From NCBI RefSeq assembly GCF_012927305.1, contig NZ_JABBGH010000002.1, positions 372,001 to 436,000 of the forward strand: a stretch of DNA of 64,000 bases. Direction: 5' to 3'. Below are positions 1 through 7,573 of the stretch, piece by piece; position 1 is the first letter of the stretch; every line of letters starts with the position of its first letter. The DNA comes from Hymenobacter polaris. Lineage in GTDB: Bacteria > Bacteroidota > Bacteroidia > Cytophagales > Hymenobacteraceae. The position numbers and the translations under genes are program-made. The notes below the pieces were generated by a model. That model did not search any database and was not told the DNA's origin. It was given only the letters and a program-made list of their open reading frames with translations.

Positions 1-281
1 TCCAGCACGGCTACCACAATGTGGCCGTGGTCGGCTTCAATGTGCTTGTCCACCGCCAGCAAATCGCCGGCGTGAATCTCCGCGCCGGCCATGCTCTCGC
101 CCATCACGCGCACCAGGTACGTGGCATCGGGGTGGCGAAACAGCAGCTTGTTCAAGTCGAACAGCCCTTCCAACTCATCGGTGGCCGGCGAGGGAAAGCC
201 TGCCGAAACCCGGCAGGCGAACACCGGCAGCAGCAGCGGCATCGGCGCTTCTACCACCGGAATAAGTAACACGTCGTGCAT
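1..281 (-). CDS. umuD: UmuD-like SOS mutagenesis protein, partial
   Basis: This is the first 93 residues of a LexA/UmuD-type S24 peptidase; the gene runs off the left edge. UmuD is self-cleaved on RecA filaments to give UmuD', which joins UmuC as translesion polymerase V. Visible are the Ala-Gly cleavage site in SAGFPSP (about residues 27-28), the DLN(K/Q)LL segment, and the GESM motif carrying the nucleophile serine at about residue 63. The catalytic lysine would lie beyond the edge. The short start at the ATG at 279-281 fits UmuD, which lacks LexA's N-terminal DNA-binding domain. UmuDC pairs are common on mobile elements, so it may belong to the element on its right, but this is inference. 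No clear SOS box was seen upstream. Confidence 0.88.
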   Translation of the reverse strand, partial: MHDVLLIPVVEAPMPLLLPVFACRVSAGFPSPATDELEGLFDLNKLLFRHPDATYLVRVMGESMAGAEIHAGDLLAVDKHIEADHGHIVVAVL

Positions 282-521
282 AATAAAAGCGAATAGCTGG
301 ACACCAAAATAAACGCAAACTAACCTGATTAGGCCATCTTCTGCCTAGCTGATTTGGCAACAACGCCTGAATATCAAGCCTAAAAATATTCTAGTGTCAA
401 GTCCACTCACCCACTAGTGGCCTCATAAAGAACAGCCTGAAAGCCCCGCGACCCTTGCTAGTACTTAGACTTGCTATGTAACTTAGTATTCCGTTTCTAT
501 CACCTTAGCTGCCCGGGCCCG

Positions 522-986
522 ATGGCGACTGCTAAAAAATTACGCTATTCACTCGACGAAGACCAGCACCTCGCCACTTGGGAAACCGGTCCCGACCCCG
601 ACTACAACGAGGCCGCGCCAGCCGGCTTCGATGACGTAATCGATTGCGAGTATGAGGTGCCCGCTGACCCCGACTATGACGACGCAGGGCAGCCTACCTA
701 CGACGAGCCCGCGCCCGCCGACCCCGACTACGGCGACGAGCCGGCCGTTTCTTGGACCGATGAAGCGCCCGGCTCACCGCCCCCGCCCGCCCCGGCCGCG
801 GGCTTCACCTACGCGCTAGGGCAGGCCGTGCGTCCACTCACGCAGCAGCAGGCTCACCCCGTTGTCTGGCAAGGCTACCTCAAGGAGCGCCACCCCACCA
901 CGGGCCTGGTGCAGCGGGTGCCGGTCTACCAGCTCCGCGACGGCTTTTGGGACTGCTATCGCGAAGATGAGCTGCAGGCCGCCTGA
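522..986 (+). CDS. Acidic DPDY-repeat protein, unknown function
   Basis: I do not recognise this 154-residue protein. It starts with a short basic segment. Then comes an acidic, proline-rich stretch (about residues 20-85) with several spaced copies of the tetrapeptide DPDY or a near variant. After a PPPPAPA linker follows a compact C-terminal domain of about 60 residues, rich in aromatic and basic residues (GQAVRP..., VWQGYLKE, GFWDCYRED). I chose the ATG at 522 because the residues before it look like translated leader sequence. The repeats suggest a flexible spacer joined to a small folded binding domain. It lies divergently from UmuD and convergently with the unknown gene cluster of the integrative element. 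Confidence 0.7.
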   Translation: MATAKKLRYSLDEDQHLATWETGPDPDYNEAAPAGFDDVIDCEYEVPADPDYDDAGQPTYDEPAPADPDYGDEPAVSWTDEAPGSPPPPAPAAGFTYALGQAVRPLTQQQAHPVVWQGYLKERHPTTGLVQRVPVYQLRDGFWDCYREDELQAA

Positions 987-1005
987 GCCAGCCCGGCAGC
1001 CCATT

Positions 1006-1035
1006 AAAAAAGCCGGCTCCCGTCCAGGAGCCGGC
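1006..1035 (-). terminator. Rho-independent terminator
   Basis: A 9-bp perfect stem (1012-1020 with 1027-1035) with a 6-base loop is followed on the minus strand by a run of six T. It ends the minus-strand gene cluster that stops at 1065, and could also limit transcription from the plus-strand gene ending at 986. Confidence 0.85.
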
Positions 1036-1064
1036 CTTCGCCAGAATCATATAGCCTCGTGGCC

Positions 1065-1661
1065 TTAGGCTGCTACCACATCGACCGGGTTGTTCCCAAA
1101 CTCGAACTGCTGGTAGGCCTGCGCTCCGCTTGAAGTCACGGCGAACAGCTCCACCGCGTCATCCTGGTTGAGGCCGTTGGTCGAGTTCACCAGCGCGTCA
1201 ATCGGCAGGTCCACCAAATGCCCTAGGGCCACGCCCGTAGCCCAGGTCGCGCCGGCGCAGTCAGCACTGCCGCTCCGGGTGGGCAGGGCCAGCAGCACGC
1301 TGGCCGTCGCGTCACCGGGCTGGCTCGACGTGAGCCGACAGCGCACGTAGAAGCGGCCAGTGTCATCCAAACCGCTGGTTAGCTCGCTCACCGTCAGCGT
1401 CGGCCCGGCGGCGTCCGCGCCCGTCAGTACCGCCCCCGGCAGCTCAAAGCCCGGCTGCGCCACGTCCAGGATGTAGCTGCCCTCGGGCACAAGCTGCTGC
1501 AGCGAGTTGAAGGTGTTGGCCGGCTTGAACACCGTGTAGCCGGTGCCGGCGGCGTTGAAGCCGTAAATGGCCCGCACCTGGTTCTTCCAGGCAGCCGAGG
1601 CTAGCGGCAGGGCTGCTCCACTAAACAGAATGCCCACCAGGGCTTTGTTAATCAGACTCAT
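1065..1661 (-). CDS. Unknown element protein, beta-rich (198 aa)
   Basis: Not recognised. The N-terminus (MSLINKALVG...) is hydrophobic for about 23 residues and could be a signal or a buried helix. The rest is rich in Thr, Val, Ala and Gly with alternating patterns that suggest beta strands, plus two cysteines near residues 108 and 135. It is the last gene of a co-directional run starting at the thermonuclease gene, and is followed by a strong terminator. Its helix-then-beta layout resembles its two large neighbours, which suggests they act together, perhaps as an assembled structure. That is inference only. Confidence 0.7.
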   Translation of the reverse strand: MSLINKALVGILFSGAALPLASAAWKNQVRAIYGFNAAGTGYTVFKPANTFNSLQQLVPEGSYILDVAQPGFELPGAVLTGADAAGPTLTVSELTSGLDDTGRFYVRCRLTSSQPGDATASVLLALPTRSGSADCAGATWATGVALGHLVDLPIDALVNSTNGLNQDDAVELFAVTSSGAQAYQQFEFGNNPVDVVAA

Positions 1662-1679
1662 AAGTAGAAAGTAGAAAAG

Positions 1680-1904
1680 TTAGAAAATACAGTCTTCCCG
1701 CGGGTCGAGGTAACCCAGTAGCCGGTAGCCGGCCGGCAGGCCCACCAGCGGCCAAGCCTCGCCCACGGCGAACACCCGCGCCAGCTCGGCCGGTGCCGTG
1801 CCCGCCGGGGCCTGCACCTCGGCCAGCAGCCAGTCGCCCAGCGCCACCTGCGCCCGCACCGCGCCTACCGCCGCCATCGGCCGCACTCCGGCAATCCGTA
1901 CCAT
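1680..1904 (-). CDS. Small unknown element protein (74 aa)
   Basis: This small ORF lies between the 198- and 217-residue genes in the same direction and is separated from the former by 18 bases. The protein is rich in Ala, Val and Gly with few charged residues, and ends in a DPRED-containing tail. The overlapping frame (1648-1935) is Gly/Arg/Ala-rich and looks spurious. I saw no known motif. Position in the cluster is the main support for it being a real gene. Confidence 0.5.
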   Translation of the reverse strand: MVRIAGVRPMAAVGAVRAQVALGDWLLAEVQAPAGTAPAELARVFAVGEAWPLVGLPAGYRLLGYLDPREDCIF

Positions 1905-1993
1905 ACCCTAGGGAAATGAAAATGGAAAAAAGCAAAAGGCCGACCCCGGCTTGCGCACCAGGGCCGGCCCACTCATTGCCTAGGCCGTCAGAC

Positions 1994-2647
1994 CTAGAAG
2001 TTCACCGTGGCGGCGAAGCTGCCCGTGTGGGCCACGCCAGCGTGGGTGAAGCGGAACGGCTGCCCAGCGTAGCGGTCGAGGTAGGCCACCGAGGCCACTT
2101 GCGCGCCCCCGAGGTAAATGTCCATCGAGGCCGGGGCCGCGCCGCCGCTGGCCAGGGCGTTGAACTGCAGCGTGTCACCCGCCGAAGCGGCCAGCGTCAC
2201 GCCGGCCCCGTCCTGGTTGGGCCCGCTCAGCGTGGTGTCGTAGCTGCGTACCGGCGCGGCCTCACTGCCGCCCGGAATATTGGCTACCACCGACACGGCT
2301 TCGCCAAACAGCGGCTCAGCCGCCAAGGCCCCGCCGCCGTTGCCGTTTGCCGTAGGGTTGAACACCTGCACTTCCTCGCCCGGCGAGCTGCCGCCGGTGG
2401 CGGCCGTGAGCATGTCGCTCAGCCCAGCCGTGCGCAGCGCGTGCACCAGCAGCGTTTCGGTCGAGACATCCACCCCGTAAAGAGAGTTAATGCGGTCGAG
2501 CCGGGCGCGGGCGTCGGCCGCCCCGGCCAGGGCTGCCACCAGGGCGGTGGCGTACTTGCGGGCCTTGGCGTCGAAGCGGGCCCGCAGCTTGAGGGCGGCC
2601 TTCGTGCGCTTGTCGGCCTGAATCTGGTAAGCGGTCTTGGTGGCCAC
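1994..2647 (-). CDS. Unknown element protein, helix then beta (217 aa)
   Basis: Not recognised. Residues 1-75 are strongly helical and basic (KRTKAALKLRARFDAKARKY). A Gly/Asn/Ser-rich linker follows at about 80-110, then a beta-rich C-terminal domain of about 100 residues ending in ATVNF. It has no signal peptide and no cysteines. It sits between the 74- and 249-residue genes; short A/G-rich stretches precede each start, as in its neighbours. The layout would suit a structural or assembly protein, but I cannot assign a function. Confidence 0.72.
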   Translation of the reverse strand: MATKTAYQIQADKRTKAALKLRARFDAKARKYATALVAALAGAADARARLDRINSLYGVDVSTETLLVHALRTAGLSDMLTAATGGSSPGEEVQVFNPTANGNGGGALAAEPLFGEAVSVVANIPGGSEAAPVRSYDTTLSGPNQDGAGVTLAASAGDTLQFNALASGGAAPASMDIYLGGAQVASVAYLDRYAGQPFRFTHAGVAHTGSFAATVNF

Positions 2648-2736
2648 AGATAGGGAAAAAGAAAAAGTGGAAAAGGAAGAAGAGATGCCTGGCCCAGGCC
2701 CTAGGGTCGCAGCTAGCCGCCGACGCCGCCCGGCAC

Positions 2737-3486
2737 TTAGCCCACGTACTCGATAGCCAGCGGGTTGGTACTATTGTTATTGAGCGGGTAGAGCTTGCCG
2801 TTGAGCATCTGGTAGAAGTTGATGCCCACCGCGCCCACCACCAGCTCGTCGGCCGTCGGGGCCGTGGATAGCGTGGCCACCACGTCGCGGTTCTGCAGCG
2901 CCGCCGAGTTCAGGGCCAGCACACCCAGCGGCTGCGCCACGGTGGCCACCCGGAAGGTACCCGCCTCGAAGTTTACCGCCGACACGCCGTAGAGCACCTC
3001 GAAGTGCGTGGCGCCCTGCGGGGCCACAATGTCAGTCTGCGGGTTCAGACTCGGGATGCTCAGCGTCACATCCGCCCCGCTGCCGGCAATGCCGTACTGA
3101 AAGAACAGCGTCTGCCCGATGCCCGCCCCCAGGTTGAAGTTGAAGCCAATCAACTCGTCACGGGCGTTATCCGCATCCACCACCCGCTCGCCGCGGTCGT
3201 TGGCCTCGTCCAGGCCGATGATGGTGCGCATGGCCTGCGTCAGGCGCGACACCATACGCGAGTCCGAGGCTGCGGCAATCAGCACGCGCAGCGAGTCGCG
3301 CAGCAGCTTGCCGGCCGCGGCGGCGCGGCCGAACTCCGAGGCGTTCTCGCGGGTGCGGGCTAGCGAGGCGGCCGAGTTAAACGCGGCCTTGTTCGAGGCG
3401 GGCTTCTGCCGCACCGAGCCGTCCTTGGCGAACACGAGGCCGCCAACAGTGCCCTTCAGGCCCAGAATACCAGTTTGGGTTGCCAT
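2737..3486 (-). CDS. Conserved unknown element protein (249 aa)
   Basis: The start is the ATG at 3484-3486; upstream in-frame sequence belongs to the spacer. The N-terminus (MATQTGILGLKGTVGG, then FAKDG) is Gly/Lys-rich and recalls uncharacterised proteins I have seen in Flavobacteriia and Cytophagia near integrases. Next comes a helical block with RTRENASEFGRAA and SRMVSRLTQAMRTI (about residues 45-95), then a long beta-rich C-terminal half ending in ALAIEYVG. There are no cysteines and no signal peptide. It lies between the thermonuclease and the 217-residue gene, all on one strand. Function is unknown; a structural role is a guess. Confidence 0.78.
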   Translation of the reverse strand: MATQTGILGLKGTVGGLVFAKDGSVRQKPASNKAAFNSAASLARTRENASEFGRAAAAGKLLRDSLRVLIAAASDSRMVSRLTQAMRTIIGLDEANDRGERVVDADNARDELIGFNFNLGAGIGQTLFFQYGIAGSGADVTLSIPSLNPQTDIVAPQGATHFEVLYGVSAVNFEAGTFRVATVAQPLGVLALNSAALQNRDVVATLSTAPTADELVVGAVGINFYQMLNGKLYPLNNNSTNPLAIEYVG

Positions 3487-3539
3487 AAGAAAAAGTGGAA
3501 AAGGGAAAAAGTGATAGAAAACATTTATTAGACAATTCG

Positions 3540-4112
3540 TTACCAGGCGCATCCCCCGGCGTAGCGCCGCTTCACGGCCGCCGCAAACGAGCGCCACAGC
3601 TTTGGCGGCACCGGCCCTAGGGTGCCGCAGCGCCACAATCCCCGACCGGCCCGTTGGGCTAGCATCTGCTGCTGCGCCCGGCCCGCCACGGTATGGGTAG
3701 GGTCGTAAGCCCAGGCCCAGCCCCGCACCACCAGCACCGAGTCCAGCGCCATCGGCCGCGCCGGGGCGGCCAGTAGCAGCACGTCGCCCAGCGTGCGGCC
3801 GTACAAGTCCAGCCCCGCCCGGCGCACCAGCACCAGCTGCCCGGCCGGCAGCAGCCGGCGCACCGAATCGGCTGCCAGTACTCCAAAGGGCTGGTCGGTT
3901 TCGGGCGCATCCACGCCCCGCAGCCGCAGCCTAAACGTGGTAGCCCCAGCCAGTAGCACGTAGGTATCACCATCGATGACCCGCACCACGCGGGCCGTTT
4001 CCAGCACCACCCGGCCCGACGGCTGGGCCCCAACCAATAGCTGCTGCCCACCCGCCGCCAGGCCCAGCAGGGCCGCAGTGGTTAGCCGTAAAAAAGCGTG
4101 GTAGCGAATCAT
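3540..4112 (-). CDS. Secreted thermonuclease-like nuclease (SNase family)
   Basis: This 190-residue protein belongs to the staphylococcal nuclease family, Ca2+-dependent enzymes that cut DNA and RNA. A hydrophobic N-terminus of about 30 residues looks like a signal peptide. The core motifs are present: VIDGDT (about 46-50), LRGVDAPE (about 64-71), with the expected Arg, Asp and Glu, and YGRTLGDV (second catalytic Arg near 106). It heads the co-directional run of unknown genes. Such nucleases are common on Bacteroidetes mobile elements, where a role in DNA entry, host-DNA breakdown or competition is possible but unproven. Confidence 0.9.
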   Translation of the reverse strand: MIRYHAFLRLTTAALLGLAAGGQQLLVGAQPSGRVVLETARVVRVIDGDTYVLLAGATTFRLRLRGVDAPETDQPFGVLAADSVRRLLPAGQLVLVRRAGLDLYGRTLGDVLLLAAPARPMALDSVLVVRGWAWAYDPTHTVAGRAQQQMLAQRAGRGLWRCGTLGPVPPKLWRSFAAAVKRRYAGGCAW

Positions 4113-4183
4113 ACCCCGAACCTAGGGCCGCCGCCTACCGGGTTGTATATTCGCCTAGCCAACTATACCCCAAAGGCCCCCAC

Positions 4184-4378
4184 ATGCCCCAGGTCTGCAT
4201 CTACCCCAAGCAGGCGGCGCAGCTCACCGGCAACCAGTACAGCGCCGGCAAGCGCCTGCTCCAGCGTATCCGAACCCAGCTCGGCAAGCCCGCCGGCGCC
4301 TACGTATCAGTGGGCGAGTTCTGCCAGTTCACCGGCCTGCCCGAAGCCGAGGTAGTCCGCGCCCTGGCCCGCTGCTAG
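4184..4378 (+). CDS. Small possible DNA-binding protein
   Basis: A 64-residue protein read on the opposite strand to the rest of the element. It contains YPKQAAQLTG and later VGEFCQFTGLPEAEVVRAL. These read like two short helix-turn-helix-style segments. Similar small proteins are, from memory, widespread in Bacteroidetes, but I know no assigned function. Placed beside the integrase and next to a 22-bp tandem repeat, an excisionase-like or repressor role is a reasonable guess. The divergent spacing from the thermonuclease gene (71 bases) would allow a shared control region. Confidence 0.6.
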   Translation: MPQVCIYPKQAAQLTGNQYSAGKRLLQRIRTQLGKPAGAYVSVGEFCQFTGLPEAEVVRALARC

Positions 4379-4390
4379 CGCCTAGCTTGG

Positions 4391-4430
4391 GCATGCCTAG
4401 AGTATAGCTAAAGCATGGCTGGAGTATAGC
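4391..4430 (+). repeat. Two 18-bp direct repeats, 22-bp period
   Basis: The 18-mers at 4391-4408 and 4413-4430 differ at two positions and share the core GAGTATAGC. They lie between the small plus-strand gene and the 3' end of the integrase gene. Two helical turns of spacing is what a pair of adjacent protein sites would show, for example arm or excisionase sites. A GC-rich inverted repeat (about 4462-4495) follows. Confidence 0.6.
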
Positions 4431-4500
4431 AACGGTACGGCCGCCCGGCCGCTGCTGCAAAGACCGGAGCCGCCCCGTCGGCGGCCCCGGCTCCGCCGCC

Positions 4501-5817
4501 CTAGGCCGCCGCACCAGGCAGCACCCGGCACACCGCGCCGGTGGTTTCCTGCTCACGGCCCCCGGCTTGGCCTTCCCACACGCGCTGCATAGTCTGGTGC
4601 TGTAAGTCCTCGACCACTTTGGCATATACCAGTGTGGTTTGGATGCGCGTGTGGCCCATCACTTTCTGCAACACTTCCACCGGCATCCCGCGCAGCAAGC
4701 TCTGCGTGGCAAACGTGTGCCGAGCCGTGTGCATCGTCAGCAGCTCAAACTTGGGCACCGACTTCTTCACCATCTCCCCGGCTACGCGCTCGGCCAATAC
4801 GACTTCCGCCGTGAGGCCCGCGTACTTGCCCACCCGCTTCAAAAAACGGTTCATCACCTGGTTGGCCAGCACCGGCAGCAGCCGCGCCCGCTGCCCGTCC
4901 GCCCGCGCTGCGTACTTGTCGATAATGGCTCCCGCCGCTTCCGTTAGGTAGATGCTCACCCCGGCCCTCGTCTTGGTCTGCACCAGCCGCAGGATGCGGT
5001 TACCATTCCATTGCTCCACATTGCCCGGCTGCAGGGCCTGCACGTCCGAGTAGCGCAGCCCCGTATAGCAACAGAACAAGAGCACGTCGCGCACCTTCAC
5101 TAGGTAGTCGGGCAGCACCGTGGCGGCCAGCGCATCCAGGTCGGCCGCCGTGAGCCACATCTTCACCACGTCCACCGCCTTGCCCTGGAGCTTGCGCAGC
5201 TCCACCGGCACGGCCATGCCGCGCTCCTCGCGGCACCAGCGCAGAAACACCTTCACGTTGCGCACGAGGGTAGCCACCGTGTTCTCGGCTAGCTTGCGCT
5301 CGAAGCGCAGGTAAGCCAGCAGCCTGTCGTGGGTAGCTACCTCGTAGGTAGTCGGGTGCAGCCGCTCCTCCGTGTCGCGCTCGAAGTCGCCGAGCCAGTT
5401 GCGCACCACCAGCCGCTGGCGCAGTGTTTCTTTAGAGTAGCCCCGCGCCCGTAGTGCCTGCCGGTACTCCTCATACAGCTCCGTCATGGGCCGCAGCACC
5501 GGGGCCGTTGGCCCCGGCTCGGCTGCCGGCTTGAGCACCGCCTTTAGGCTAGCCAGCGTGGGCTGCTCGCCGGCCGCCCGCAGCTTGCGCCACCACGTCA
5601 GCACGTCGGTGGCCATGCGGTTCAGCAGGTTGTTGGCTTCCTCAGTCAATGGGTAGCTGCCGCGAAATTGCTGCCGCTTGTCGTTCCAGTCGGCCGGCCG
5701 GCACTTCTCGCCCGTCGCGCACGTCAGCCGCGCCCCGTCGAAGTACACGATTAACTGCACCGGGCATTCTCCCGCCGCATTCTTCTTCTGCTTTCGCAGC
5801 ACGAATTGGGTAACCAT
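4501..5817 (-). CDS. Tyrosine recombinase / integrase
   Basis: A 438-residue site-specific recombinase that would insert and excise the element. It has the Bacteroidetes layout: an N-terminal Arm-like domain (about 1-100), a core-binding helical domain (about 110-205) and a catalytic domain (about 220-405). Active-site residues are visible: Arg255 in TGLRYSD, Lys282 in the beta-hairpin, His363 and Arg366 in HTARHTFA, His389 in GHT and the nucleophile Tyr398 in LVYAK. The gene reads away from tRNA-Thr. There is no truncation, so it may be active. Confidence 0.95.
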   Translation of the reverse strand: MVTQFVLRKQKKNAAGECPVQLIVYFDGARLTCATGEKCRPADWNDKRQQFRGSYPLTEEANNLLNRMATDVLTWWRKLRAAGEQPTLASLKAVLKPAAEPGPTAPVLRPMTELYEEYRQALRARGYSKETLRQRLVVRNWLGDFERDTEERLHPTTYEVATHDRLLAYLRFERKLAENTVATLVRNVKVFLRWCREERGMAVPVELRKLQGKAVDVVKMWLTAADLDALAATVLPDYLVKVRDVLLFCCYTGLRYSDVQALQPGNVEQWNGNRILRLVQTKTRAGVSIYLTEAAGAIIDKYAARADGQRARLLPVLANQVMNRFLKRVGKYAGLTAEVVLAERVAGEMVKKSVPKFELLTMHTARHTFATQSLLRGMPVEVLQKVMGHTRIQTTLVYAKVVEDLQHQTMQRVWEGQAGGREQETTGAVCRVLPGAAA

Positions 5818-5896
5818 AAGGGTAGCGTGTAGGGTAGCGTCGCTCCCGCCTTAAAGTGAAAGATTCGCGCCCGGAAGTACCGATTCCTCCAAACGC

Positions 5897-5945
5897 AAAA
5901 AACCCGGAAAACGGCCTTCGCAGCGCGAGAGGGCAGTTTTCCGGG
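5897..5945 (-). terminator. Terminator of tRNA-Thr
   Basis: A 10-bp perfect stem (5903-5912 with 5936-5945), with a 23-base loop that is itself partly paired, is followed on the minus strand by six T. It lies 21 bases beyond the tRNA 3' end and shields the integrase gene from tRNA transcription. Confidence 0.85.
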
Positions 5946-5966
5946 CGTACCGGGAGGGTAAGTATG

Positions 5967-6039
5967 AGCCAACTACGGGATTCGAACCTGCGACCTGCTC
6001 ATTACGAATGAGCTGCTCTACCAGCTGAGCTAAGTTGGC
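5967..6039 (-). tRNA. tRNA-Thr (anticodon CGT)
   Basis: Read on the minus strand, the sequence folds into a full cloverleaf. The 7-bp acceptor stem pairs 6033-6039 with 5968-5974, the D arm carries AGCTCAGCTGGTAGAGC, the anticodon loop is TTCGTAA with anticodon CGT, and the T arm carries GGTTCGAATCC. CCA is not encoded. Its 3' end points at the integrase gene, the usual target side for tyrosine recombinases. Confidence 0.95.
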
Positions 6040-6168
6040 GTTTCCCGACGCACTTTTCGGCGCTGGGGCTGCAAAGATACGCGAGGCAGCCGGCCCAGCG
6101 CAACCCTGGCCGGAATTTTCGTACAATCCAAGCCGCGCTGGCTACCTGGCTGGTGCTGGCCAACCGAT

Positions 6169-6627
6169 ATGAAACTACTCGCCTCGCTCACTGCTGGCTT
6201 TGCCGGCGCCATTGCCCTCACCGCCCTGCACGAAACCGTGCGTCGCCTGCGCCCCCACGATGCGCCCCGTATGGATGTGCTGGGCGAACGGGGCCTACGC
6301 AAACTCCTGCGCTTGGAAGACCTGCCTCAACCCTGCCCGCAAACCGCCTACTCGGCCACCATGCTGGGCGATGTGCTTAGCAATGGCCTCTACTATAGCC
6401 TGGTGGGCAGTGGCCGGCACACGCTGGGGCGCGGCGTGGCCCTAGGGGTGCTGGCGGGCGTGGGCGGCGTAGTGCTGCCAGGGCCACTGGGCCTGGGCAC
6501 CGCCCCCAGCAACCGCACGCCCCAAACCCAGGCCATGACGGTAACCTGGTACACCGTGGGGGGCCTGGTAGCTGGCGCCGTGGCGCGGGCCCTGCGCCAG
6601 CGCCGTTACCCGCGTCGGCGTCCCTAG
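6169..6627 (+). CDS. Small membrane protein, unknown function
   Basis: A 152-residue protein with a hydrophobic N-terminus (about 5-22), a second Gly/Val/Leu-rich segment (about 92-115) and a third near 130-145, then a basic Arg-rich tail. The middle carries a HET...RPHDAPRMDVLGERGL stretch. I recognise no family. It probably sits in the inner membrane. It stands alone, convergent with the LD-carboxypeptidase gene, and is followed by a CCCTAGGG site. Confidence 0.72.
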   Translation: MKLLASLTAGFAGAIALTALHETVRRLRPHDAPRMDVLGERGLRKLLRLEDLPQPCPQTAYSATMLGDVLSNGLYYSLVGSGRHTLGRGVALGVLAGVGGVVLPGPLGLGTAPSNRTPQTQAMTVTWYTVGGLVAGAVARALRQRRYPRRRP

Positions 6628-6670
6628 GGGCACCGCCCGGCAGCCAAGGCACAGCCGAGGTACCAGGCGG

Positions 6671-7573
6671 CTACCAGTGTAGCTGGCTGCCAGTGGCCGC
6701 TACATCGAGCGTGGCCTGGCGGCCTACTACTACGGCATGGTTGCTGGGCTCGTGGCCGATGGGGAAGCCGTAGCCCACCGGGAAGTGATAGCGCTGGGCG
6801 TACTGGTCGATAATTTCGTAGGCCGACTGGCCGAAAGGAATCAGGTTGTCGCGCATCTGCGAAAAGTGCCCCACGACCAGGCCCGCTAAGCCCGCCAGCT
6901 GCCCGCTGCGGTGCAGGTGCAGCAGCATGCGGTCGATGTGGTAGAGGTACTCATCCAGGTCCTCCAGAAACAGGATGCGGCCCGTAAAATCAACTTGGGA
7001 GCGGGTGCCCGTCAGGGTGTGCAGCAGGCTGAGGTTGCCCCCCACTAGCTCGCCCTGCGCGGTGCCGGGGCGGTTGAGGGGGTGGGCAAGGGCCTCGCAG
7101 GGCATGGGCGCACCCCCTAGGGCCGCCCGCAGGCTGGCTACGGCGGCCTCGCCCGCAGCCTGTCCAAATAGGACTGGCATCACCCCGTGAATGCTTTGAT
7201 AGCCCAGGCGTAGCAGGTGGCAGTTGAGGGCCGTAATGTCGGAGAAGCCCGCTACCCACTTGGGGCTGGCGGCAAAGCCGCTGAAATCCAACTCGTCGAG
7301 CAGCCGGGCGGTGCCGTAGCCGCCGCGGGCGCAGATAATGGCCCGCACGCTGGAGTCGTCGAGCTGGCGCTGCAGGTCGCGCCGACGTTCGTCGTCGGTG
7401 CCGGCAAACTGGTGGCTCGCGGCTCCAATGCTAGTGCCCAGCACCACTTCGAGGCCCCAGCCGCTGAGGGTTTGCACGGCAAAATCAACTTCGGCGGCGG
7501 TGATTTTGCGGGCGGTGGCTACCAGCGCCACGCGCTGGCCGGGCCGAAGGGGAGGGGGGGCGATAGTCGACAT
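6671..7573 (-). CDS. LD-carboxypeptidase (muramoyltetrapeptide carboxypeptidase, S66)
   Basis: A member of peptidase family S66, which removes the terminal D-Ala from tetrapeptides during murein recycling; MccF-like members instead give immunity to microcin C. Visible motifs are the ARGGYG segment, GFSDIT with the nucleophile serine, GGNLSLL, the LFLEDLDE segment with the catalytic glutamate, and GHEPSN with the histidine. Length of about 300 residues is normal. I chose the second methionine (start MSTIAPP, 7573) because the seven residues before it do not fit the family. There is no signal peptide, so a cytoplasmic recycling role is most likely. Confidence 0.9.
   Translation of the reverse strand: MSTIAPPPLRPGQRVALVATARKITAAEVDFAVQTLSGWGLEVVLGTSIGAASHQFAGTDDERRRDLQRQLDDSSVRAIICARGGYGTARLLDELDFSGFAASPKWVAGFSDITALNCHLLRLGYQSIHGVMPVLFGQAAGEAAVASLRAALGGAPMPCEALAHPLNRPGTAQGELVGGNLSLLHTLTGTRSQVDFTGRILFLEDLDEYLYHIDRMLLHLHRSGQLAGLAGLVVGHFSQMRDNLIPFGQSAYEIIDQYAQRYHFPVGYGFPIGHEPSNHAVVVGRQATLDVAATGSQLHW

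Larger units (their letters stand above)
1..5850. mobile_element. Candidate integrative element beside tRNA-Thr
   Basis: A tyrosine recombinase (4501-5817) lies next to the 3' end of tRNA-Thr. It is followed by a thermonuclease gene and four unrecognised genes on one strand, with two small unrecognised genes on the other. This is a typical layout for an integrative element of Bacteroidetes. The left boundary is not in view: I found no second copy of the tRNA 3' end in 1-5800. The tRNA also keeps its own terminator between itself and the integrase, so use of the tRNA as attachment site is not proven. CCTAGG sites occur here at roughly the window average, which suggests long residence or transfer from a relative. 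Confidence 0.5.

Noticed and set aside
313..326. Promoter box for umuD (TTAGTTTG on minus strand)
   Set aside because: One mismatch to TAnnTTTG and no upstream TTG at the right spacing.
1648..1935. 95-residue alternative frame overlapping the 74-residue element gene
   Set aside because: Gly/Arg/Ala repeats; the 74-residue frame has a more protein-like composition.
1..5850. A complete prophage
   Set aside because: No portal, terminase, tail, lysis or replication genes can be recognised; only the integrase is clear.
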